Assembly: GCA_910585655.1 (NCBI GenBank)
Contig: CAJUFW010000038.1
Coordinates: 6,477 to 12,288 of the forward strand
Direction: 5' to 3'
DNA: 5,812 nt
From: an uncultured Lachnospiraceae bacterium
GTDB lineage: Bacteria > Bacillota_A > Clostridia > Lachnospirales > Lachnospiraceae
The translations under genes and the position numbers were made by a program. Shown one piece after another: positions 1 to 4,748 of the stretch (within the stretch, counting starts at the first letter, position 1; each line of letters begins with the position of its first letter). The notes beneath the pieces are model-generated. The model was not told where the DNA came from and did not search any database. It worked only from the letters and a program-made list of their open reading frames with translations.

Positions 1-636
1 CTTCCGGATTTCTTCTTCAAAAAAACGGGCATGTGCCATTTCACCCTCAAAAATTTCTGTTGAGAAATAGTCCGATAAGACCTTATCTTCCTGGAACGAA
101 TCTGTTTTCTGGGGTGAAATTCCAAACTGTAAAATATCTGCAATCTTTGTAAACGGATGAAAGTCGCTGCAAATCAATTTTCCACCTGGTTTGAGCAAAA
201 GATTCATTCTTTGCATAAATTCTTCAATCTCATGAAAATAATGCAGAATCCCGCCTTCCATAAACACCACATCAAAATACCCCTGATAGGTTTCCTGGTC
301 TATCTCCAGTACGTCGCCGACTATGTACTGTATCTCCACCTGTGCTGCTTCTGCCAGCTCCTTTGCATATCTTCGATTTTCCTCTGAAATATCAAAAACT
401 GTTACCTCTGCCCCTAAAACCGCCAACGGCACTGCTTTTTTTCCACAGGAGCCACAAATATTAGCCACCCGAACTCCCTTGTAAGAATCAAAATAGGCGG
501 CATACTTCTTTAACTCTCCAACCGGATTCTCAAGAATTTTTTTCGCCCGCTCCTCCGGAATGCCTACACTTTTTATCCAAAATTCATACGCATTATACTC
601 CCAAGCTTTTTTATTCTGTCTACAATATGCCTCCAT
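1..636 (-). CDS. Class I SAM-dependent methyltransferase (C-terminus cut by the window start)
   Basis: I translated this frame by hand; 212 residues are visible and it stays open to base 1, so the 3' end is missing. It has a Rossmann methyltransferase core. The SAM-binding loop region is at residues 57-84 (VANICGSCGKK, then the acidic D82 in VFDIS at the end of strand 2). A GD pair lies at 107-108, FDVVFMEGGILHYF at 121-134, and the post-core strand LLKPGGKLICSDFHP at 147-161. Motif I is atypical: CGSCGKK replaces the usual GCGxG. From memory of the Bacillus/Clostridia family sharing this CGSCGKK loop and an NKKAWEYNAYEFW-like N-terminus, full length is about 260 residues, so roughly 50 are missing. 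The methyl acceptor is unknown. The ATG at 636 overlaps the stop of the upstream gene (TAATG), with AGGAG just before it, which implies translational coupling. It is probably cytosolic, as no signal peptide or membrane segment is seen. Confidence 0.88.
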   Translation of the reverse strand, partial: MEAYCRQNKKAWEYNAYEFWIKSVGIPEERAKKILENPVGELKKYAAYFDSYKGVRVANICGSCGKKAVPLAVLGAEVTVFDISEENRRYAKELAEAAQVEIQYIVGDVLEIDQETYQGYFDVVFMEGGILHYFHEIEEFMQRMNLLLKPGGKLICSDFHPFTKIADILQFGISPQKTDSFQEDKVLSDYFSTEIFEGEMAHARFFEEEIRK

Positions 637-1238
637 TATCTCCTCACTCTTCCTTTAAAATCTGTGCTTACATTTAGCGCCTGGTAATCCTCCTGCATAA
701 ACCGATGGTAAATCGTATGTCCCATTTCCATTTTCACACAATAGTAATACTCGTCTACGGAAACATCCTTAAAATAAATCACATAATCAAAGTCTGCTCC
801 CTCCGGCATCTTTTCACAAATATAACCGTCTGGAGCCGCTCTGTCAAAAACCTGGCAAATTTCCTCTAAGCTGCTACGATGGTTATTTTGAAACAATGCT
901 ATCAAATCCTGTAAAAACGAAGAAGCCTTTTCCTGCTGATGAATATATTCTGCTCCTTCTGGTGGGATTGTGACTTCAAATCGATCTCCCCGCAGTGATA
1001 CGCTCATTCCTGCAAACCTGCTATATTTTGTATCGCTTCCTACTATCATCAGCATTTGCCTGATTATTTTTAATAGGGCTTCATGTCCTGCCGTATCATC
1101 TGCAAAGTCGGTTCCCAATAACGCATTTAACGAAGAACTCGGATAATACAGCCGTACCGTTTCTCTGGTATACCCCAGCTTGATCTGAAGTTCTTTAACC
1201 TGATCCACCATATTTTTATAAAACCGCTCCGTCTGCAT
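636..1238 (-). CDS. Small protein of unknown function, DUF3877-like
   Basis: This is a 200-residue acidic/aromatic soluble protein with no signal peptide or membrane segment. I recognise it, from memory only, as resembling the Clostridia DUF3877 family. The shared traits are an N-terminal helix followed by RLYYPSSSLNALL (about 29-41), a central segment RFEVTIPPEGAEYIH (about 87-101), and a C-terminal block DYVIYFKDVSVDEYYYC (about 151-167) followed by IYHRF (about 176-180). No catalytic motif is evident and no function should be assigned. The ATG at 1238 is preceded by a purine-rich GGAAAGGAAGGA site about 5 bases upstream. The stop overlaps the start of the methyltransferase by one base, so the two are almost certainly co-transcribed and coupled. 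The strong hairpin at 1317-1342 separates it from the copper operon, so it probably has its own promoter. Confidence 0.85.
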   Translation of the reverse strand: MQTERFYKNMVDQVKELQIKLGYTRETVRLYYPSSSLNALLGTDFADDTAGHEALLKIIRQMLMIVGSDTKYSRFAGMSVSLRGDRFEVTIPPEGAEYIHQQEKASSFLQDLIALFQNNHRSSLEEICQVFDRAAPDGYICEKMPEGADFDYVIYFKDVSVDEYYYCVKMEMGHTIYHRFMQEDYQALNVSTDFKGRVRR

Positions 1239-1288
1239 TGCTGTCCTTCCTTTCCCAACTGTCTGACCTGTTATCCGGGCATTTTCCT

Positions 1289-1317
1289 ATTCTATATAGA
1301 CAGCGCTTCCGATAAAG
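1289..1317 (-). promoter_or_regulatory. Weak candidate promoter for the DUF3877-like gene
   Basis: On the minus strand a TAGAAT (1294-1289) could serve as a -10 box, with CTTTAT (1317-1312) 17 bases upstream as a poor -35. It lies about 50 bases ahead of the start codon at 1238 and just downstream of the copA hairpin. The match is weak, and the -35 would overlap the T-run of the terminator. It is offered mainly because the gene pair needs a promoter in this gap. Confidence 0.25.
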
Positions 1318-1342
1318 GGCAGGCATTTTGAAACACCTGCCC
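1312..1342 (-). terminator. Probable rho-independent terminator of the csoR-copA operon
   Basis: Reading the minus strand, GGGCAGG (1342-1336) pairs perfectly with CCTGCCC (1323-1317). The inner bases (TGTT against AATG) can extend the stem through two wobble pairs to a TCAA loop. A short T-rich tract, TTTAT, follows. The stem begins 23 bases after the copA stop at 1366. The U-tract is short, so termination may be incomplete and some transcript may run on into the DUF3877-like gene. There is no T-run on the plus-strand side, so it acts in the minus direction. Confidence 0.6.
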
Positions 1343-1365
1343 CGTCCGCTTATCCATACCGGCTT

Positions 1366-1575
1366 CTACTGAATTCCCAGAACCTTATAATCCTGATCTT
1401 CTACTGCTTTCTGCAACACGGTGTTTTCTACCTCGCTGTTCAAAGTAACAACCGCTGTTCCAGCCTCATGGCTAACCTCTGCCTCTGCTACCTCCGGCAA
1501 AGCTTCCAGCGCCTTCTTTACCCGCGCTTCACAATGCCCGCACATCATACCTTCAATTTTTAATGTCTTTTCCAT
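1366..1575 (-). CDS. Possible separate CopZ-like copper chaperone by internal start within copA
   Basis: The last 69 codons of copA begin with an in-frame ATG at 1575, preceded by GGAGG (1588-1584) with an 8-base spacer, a near-ideal Shine-Dalgarno arrangement. The product would be a complete HMA fold: MEKTLKIEGMMCGHC at the start, with Cu-binding cysteines at positions 12 and 15, and EDQDYKVLGIQ at the end. Length and sequence style match bacterial CopZ (about 68-70 residues; CGHC is more typical of chaperones than the CAAC of ATPase domains). The upstream codons are an acidic/Met linker (about 839-846). Either the domain is made both as a fusion and as a free cytosolic chaperone, or the site is a relic of a formerly separate copZ that fused to copA. 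The sequence alone cannot decide between these. Confidence 0.4.
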   Translation of the reverse strand: MEKTLKIEGMMCGHCEARVKKALEALPEVAEAEVSHEAGTAVVTLNSEVENTVLQKAVEDQDYKVLGIQ

Positions 1576-4113
1576 CTCATTTTCCTCCATATTCATGTTT
1601 TCTCTTGATTTATCTGCAGCCGGTTGTTGTTCCTTTGGGGTTTTCCCAGAAGAATCTTCCGGCACTACAGCCTTTGTTCCTGCTTCTACCTCAAGCCTTG
1701 GTATCACTATCCCTTTACGCTTTTTATCTTTTCTCCCATCGTGAATTCGTACCAGATTCAGGCGCAACGCATTGGTAACAACACAAAAACTGGATAAACT
1801 CATGGCTGCAGCCCCAAACATCGGGTTTAACTGCCAGCCAAATATCGGTATCCATAACCCTGCCGCCAGCGGAATTCCAATCACGTTATAAAAGAACGCC
1901 CAAAATAAGTTTTCATGGATATTCGTCAAAGTCGCCCGACTTAACCGAATCGCCGCCGGAACGTCGCTCAATCTGCTTTTCATCAGTACAATATCCGCCG
2001 CGTCGATTGCGATATCCGTCCCCGCGCCAATTGCAATCCCAATATCCGCCCTTGTCAATGCCGGAGCGTCGTTAATCCCATCTCCGACCATTGCTACACG
2101 TACATAATTTCCGGAATCTCTCCTATCCTTCGCATACCCGGAAGTATTCTCTGCCGATAGCCCCTGTCGTACCTGCTCTTTTAACTGCCGGATAACGGCT
2201 TCTTTGCCATCTGGAAGTACGCCTGCAATCACTTCATCTACACCTGCCTGGCGACCGATTGCCTGCGCGGTTCGTTCATTATCGCCTGTCAGCATAACGA
2301 CACGAATTCCCATATGCTGCAATTCCTTAATCGCCTGTGGACTGTCCTCTTTCATCACATCTGCTACCGCAATAATTCCAATCAGTTTTTCTCCTTTGGC
2401 AAAAAACAACGGCGTTTTCCCTTCTCCTGCAAGTTCCTCCGAACGACGGCGCATCGTTTCCGGAATCGCTGCCCGACCTCCGATAAAGAGCGCATTCCCG
2501 CCAGAGAGAACCTCTCCCTTCAAACGAGCCGTCAAACCGTTGCCTGGCAAAGCCGTAAAGTCACTTACCTCTAACTCCGTAGCTCCTTGTTCCCTACCAT
2601 ATTCTAAAACCGCCCCAGCCAGCGGATGCTCGCTCCATTTTTCCAGTGAATATGCCAGAGAAAGCAATTCCTGTTCTGAAACCCCCTCCGCCGGAAGCAC
2701 ATCTGTCACTTTCGGCGTTCCATTGGTAATCGTTCCGGTTTTATCCAATACGACAATTCCGGTCTTCCCGGTTTCCTCCAAAGAAACCGCCGTTTTAAAC
2801 ATAATACCGTTTTTCGCTCCCAGCCCGTTTCCTACCATAATCGCCACCGGAGTAGCCAATCCAAGCGCGCACGGGCAGCTAATCACCAGTACAGAAATCC
2901 CCCTCGCCAGAGCAAACCCAATACTTTCTCCAGCCAGTAGCCAAACGACAATCGTTACAAAAGCCACAGCAATCACCGCTGGGACAAATACCCCAGACAC
3001 CCGGTCTGCTACCTTGGCAATCGGAGCTTTTGTCGCTGCCGCGTCGCTGACCATCTGTATAATCTGGGAAAGCGTAGTATCCTCTCCGACCCTGGACGCC
3101 TCGCAGCGCAAAAACCCGGACTGGTTCACTGTCGCCGCGGAAACCATATCTCCCTCTGCCTTATCCACCGGGATACTCTCTCCGGTCAACGCCGATTCGT
3201 TGACCGCGCTGCTTCCTTCTAATACAATTCCGTCCACCGGGATATTTTCCCCTGGGCGGACTACAAAAATATCTCCTTTTTTTACCTGCTCTACCGATAC
3301 CTCCTGCTCTATGCCATCTACAAGAAGTGTCGCAGTTTTCGGAGCCAGCTTCATCAGGCTTTTCAGAGCATCGGTTGTCTTTCCCTTTGAACGAGCCTCT
3401 AACATTTTCCCTACGGTAATCAGTGTCACAATCATCGCTGCCGACTCAAAATAAAACTCGTGCATATAAGCCATCACGCCGTCCATGTCACCCCGCACCT
3501 GTGCATCCGTCATCGCAAACAGAGCATAAGTACTGTAGACAAACGCCGCTGTAGCTCCTAATGCTACCAGCGTATCCATATTCGGTGCCTTATGCCACAG
3601 GCTTTTATAGCCGCTGATAAAAAACTTCTGGTTGATTATCAACACTATCGCCGTCAGCAAAAGCTGTAACAGTCCCATCGCCACATGGTTATGCGCCAGC
3701 CAGTCCGGCTGCCACCAGCCCCACATCATCGCTCCCATGGAAAAATACATCAATACAATCAAAAAGCCCAGCGATGCAATCAAACGCTTTTTTAACAGCG
3801 GAGTTTCATGGTCCGCCAGAAGTTCCTCTCCGGCAAAACCAGCTCTCCCGCCAGCTCCAGCGTCAGTTCCTGCCCCGGCATGTCCTCCTGCCGTACTGGT
3901 TGACCCGCCTCCGCGTACTCTCTTCTCTGCACCATATCCCGCCTCCTGCACTGCATGAATGACCTCCTGTGGAGAGACGGTTCCTTCCACACCCATGGAA
4001 TTGGTCAGCAAGCTGACGGAACAGGACTCCACGCCTGGCAGCTTGCTGACTGCCTTTTCCACTCTGGCGCTGCAGGCAGCGCAGCTCATCCCCGTTACGG
4101 TATATTGCTCCAT
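1366..4113 (-). CDS. copA: Copper-exporting P1B-type ATPase CopA with N- and C-terminal HMA domains
   Basis: A 915-residue inner-membrane pump that uses ATP to export Cu(+). An N-terminal HMA domain (about 1-65, GMSCAAC with C11 and C14) is followed by a Gly/Ala-rich linker (about 68-96) and eight predicted membrane helices. The key motifs are all intact: actuator TGES 310-313, intramembrane CPC 413-415, phosphorylated D457 in DKTGT, HP 496-497, GNG 524-526 in the N-domain, TGD 609-611 and GDGIND 677-682. Y742-N743 in helix 7 and MSLSS 771-775 in helix 8 complete the Cu(+) (P1B-1) site, which argues against Zn/Cd specificity. A charged tail (about 790-845) leads to a second HMA domain (847-915, GMMCGHC with C858 and C861) that resembles free CopZ. 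Residues about 648-670 are an extra segment in the P-domain. The start at 4113 has GAGGAGG seven bases upstream. It follows csoR by 55 bases and shares its copper-responsive promoter. Confidence 0.96.
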   Translation of the reverse strand: MEQYTVTGMSCAACSARVEKAVSKLPGVESCSVSLLTNSMGVEGTVSPQEVIHAVQEAGYGAEKRVRGGGSTSTAGGHAGAGTDAGAGGRAGFAGEELLADHETPLLKKRLIASLGFLIVLMYFSMGAMMWGWWQPDWLAHNHVAMGLLQLLLTAIVLIINQKFFISGYKSLWHKAPNMDTLVALGATAAFVYSTYALFAMTDAQVRGDMDGVMAYMHEFYFESAAMIVTLITVGKMLEARSKGKTTDALKSLMKLAPKTATLLVDGIEQEVSVEQVKKGDIFVVRPGENIPVDGIVLEGSSAVNESALTGESIPVDKAEGDMVSAATVNQSGFLRCEASRVGEDTTLSQIIQMVSDAAATKAPIAKVADRVSGVFVPAVIAVAFVTIVVWLLAGESIGFALARGISVLVISCPCALGLATPVAIMVGNGLGAKNGIMFKTAVSLEETGKTGIVVLDKTGTITNGTPKVTDVLPAEGVSEQELLSLAYSLEKWSEHPLAGAVLEYGREQGATELEVSDFTALPGNGLTARLKGEVLSGGNALFIGGRAAIPETMRRRSEELAGEGKTPLFFAKGEKLIGIIAVADVMKEDSPQAIKELQHMGIRVVMLTGDNERTAQAIGRQAGVDEVIAGVLPDGKEAVIRQLKEQVRQGLSAENTSGYAKDRRDSGNYVRVAMVGDGINDAPALTRADIGIAIGAGTDIAIDAADIVLMKSRLSDVPAAIRLSRATLTNIHENLFWAFFYNVIGIPLAAGLWIPIFGWQLNPMFGAAAMSLSSFCVVTNALRLNLVRIHDGRKDKKRKGIVIPRLEVEAGTKAVVPEDSSGKTPKEQQPAADKSRENMNMEENEMEKTLKIEGMMCGHCEARVKKALEALPEVAEAEVSHEAGTAVVTLNSEVENTVLQKAVEDQDYKVLGIQ
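1584..1588 (-). promoter_or_regulatory. Internal Shine-Dalgarno inside copA, ahead of the C-terminal HMA domain
   Basis: The minus strand reads GGAGG here, encoding part of Met-Glu-Glu in the CopA linker. It stands 8 bases before the in-frame ATG at 1575. A second ATG (1580-1578) lies only 3 bases after it, but is out of frame and hits a stop after six codons. The site is comparable in strength to the genuine ones of csoR and copA in this window. Confidence 0.45.
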
Positions 4114-4127
4114 TTTGCTCCCTCCTC
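4114..4127 (-). promoter_or_regulatory. Ribosome binding site of copA
   Basis: GAGGAGG (4127-4121) stands seven bases before the ATG at 4113. It supports the chosen start, which also puts the first HMA strand right at the N-terminus. The 55-base csoR-copA gap holds no convincing terminator. A TACAAT within it lacks a plausible -35, so copA most likely depends on the csoR promoter. Confidence 0.8.
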
Positions 4128-4168
4128 GTATCCTATTGTACCCATTTTATAAAACCCCTTTTAAACCT

Positions 4169-4558
4169 TTATTTCATCAGCTTCTGCAACGTTGCCAGCA
4201 GCTCCTCTATCGTCTCTTCTTTTCCGTCTTTGATGTCCTGAATAACACAGCTTTTGATATGATTTGCCAGCAGCACCCGGTTAAAACTGTTTAGAGCGGC
4301 GCCTGCTGCGGCAGACTGTACCAGAATATCCGGACAATACGCCCCTCTTTCTATCATCCCTCGAATCCCACGGATCTGCCCCTCGATTCGGTTCAGACGA
4401 TGAATCAAATCCTTATATTCCTGCTCTGAACGCTCTTTTTTCCGATGAGTGCAGCAAAGGCACTCTTCCTGCGGTTTTTCACAGTCCTGTTCCTGCCCGC
4501 AATCCGGGCGCCTGATTATTTTTTCGCTGTTTGACTGTTTCGATTCTTGTTCCGGCAT
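4169..4558 (-). CDS. csoR: CsoR-type copper-sensing transcriptional repressor with Cys-rich N-terminal extension
   Basis: This 129-residue protein belongs to the CsoR/RcnR (DUF156) all-helical repressor family. In CsoR, Cu(+) binding to a Cys-His-Cys site releases operator DNA. The signature RLNRIEGQIRGI lies at 54-65. The copper ligands are C75, H100 and C104, with spacings of 25 and 4 identical to those of known CsoR proteins. The second-shell residues Y74 and probably E119 are also present. This C-H-C pattern separates it from RcnR (Ni/Co), FrmR (formaldehyde) and CstR (persulfide). The usual length is about 90-105 residues. Here about 45 extra N-terminal residues carry C20, C26, C33, C35, C36 and H38, perhaps an accessory metal or redox site. 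The ATG at 4558 has AAGGAGG seven bases upstream, so the extension is probably real. It is the first gene of the csoR-copA operon and likely autoregulated through the inverted repeat in its promoter. Confidence 0.94.
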   Translation of the reverse strand: MPEQESKQSNSEKIIRRPDCGQEQDCEKPQEECLCCTHRKKERSEQEYKDLIHRLNRIEGQIRGIRGMIERGAYCPDILVQSAAAGAALNSFNRVLLANHIKSCVIQDIKDGKEETIEELLATLQKLMK

Positions 4559-4572
4559 TTGACAGCCTCCTT
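4559..4572 (-). promoter_or_regulatory. Ribosome binding site of csoR
   Basis: AAGGAGG (4572-4566) lies seven bases before the ATG at 4558. It decides the start in favour of the long form carrying the Cys-rich extension. No other Met occurs before the CsoR core; the next Met is residue 68, inside the core. Confidence 0.8.
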
Positions 4573-4605
4573 ATCTGCTTCCTAGTATTTCACTTTTCTG
4601 TCCCT

Positions 4606-4634
4606 ATTATATACCCCCTACGGGTATATTGCAA
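4606..4634 (-). promoter_or_regulatory. Sigma-A promoter of the csoR-copA operon
   Basis: The minus strand shows TTGCAA (4634-4629) as the -35 box, a 17-base spacer, and a perfect TATAAT (4611-4606) as the -10 box. Transcription should begin near 4599, leaving a leader of about 40 bases before csoR. The near-consensus boxes predict strong expression once the repressor leaves. Confidence 0.85.
4609..4629 (-). promoter_or_regulatory. CsoR operator
   Basis: A perfect inverted repeat has 8-base arms ATATACCC (4629-4622) and GGGTATAT (4616-4609) around the centre GTAGG. This matches the known CsoR operator style, in which TACCC-type and GGGTA-type half-sites flank a short GC-rich centre. It fills the promoter spacer and overlaps the last base of the -35 and the first three of the -10, so a bound CsoR tetramer would block RNA polymerase. 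This implies negative autoregulation of csoR and copper induction of copA. Confidence 0.88.
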
Positions 4635-4673
4635 GAGTTTTTTGATTATTTTTCATCTGAAAACTTTCCTATC

Positions 4674-4713
4674 ATACAACAAATACCCCTGGGAAATCAC
4701 TTTCCCAGGGGTA
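4674..4713 (-). terminator. Rho-independent terminator of the PD-(D/E)XK gene
   Basis: A perfect 13-base inverted repeat (TACCCCTGGGAAA at 4684-4696 and TTTCCCAGGGGTA at 4701-4713) encloses a 4-base loop. On the minus strand it is followed by TTTGTTGTAT, a U-rich tail. The hairpin begins 35 bases after the stop of the gene ending at 4749. The plus-strand side has no T-run. It should insulate the csoR promoter from upstream transcription. Confidence 0.8.
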
Positions 4714-4748
4714 CGAACTGCCGAAATGCTTATCGGTTCATATATCGG

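Noticed and set aside
157..387. Plus-strand open frame of 76 codons
   Set aside because: It is antisense to the methyltransferase, whose conserved motifs fix the true frame; no ribosome site or domain is seen.
2204..3454. Long 416-codon plus-strand open frame
   Set aside because: It lies wholly antisense to the intact copA gene, its translation is Ser/Pro/Thr-rich without any recognisable domain, and no ribosome site was seen. It is a shadow of copA codon composition.
3792..3992. Minus-strand 66-codon frame within copA
   Set aside because: It is a different frame over the HMA linker of copA, with low-complexity composition and no family resemblance.
4114..4168. Possible second promoter (TACAAT) between csoR and copA
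   Set aside because: No -35 box at a suitable distance and no operator-like repeat; the gap is better explained as an operon spacer.
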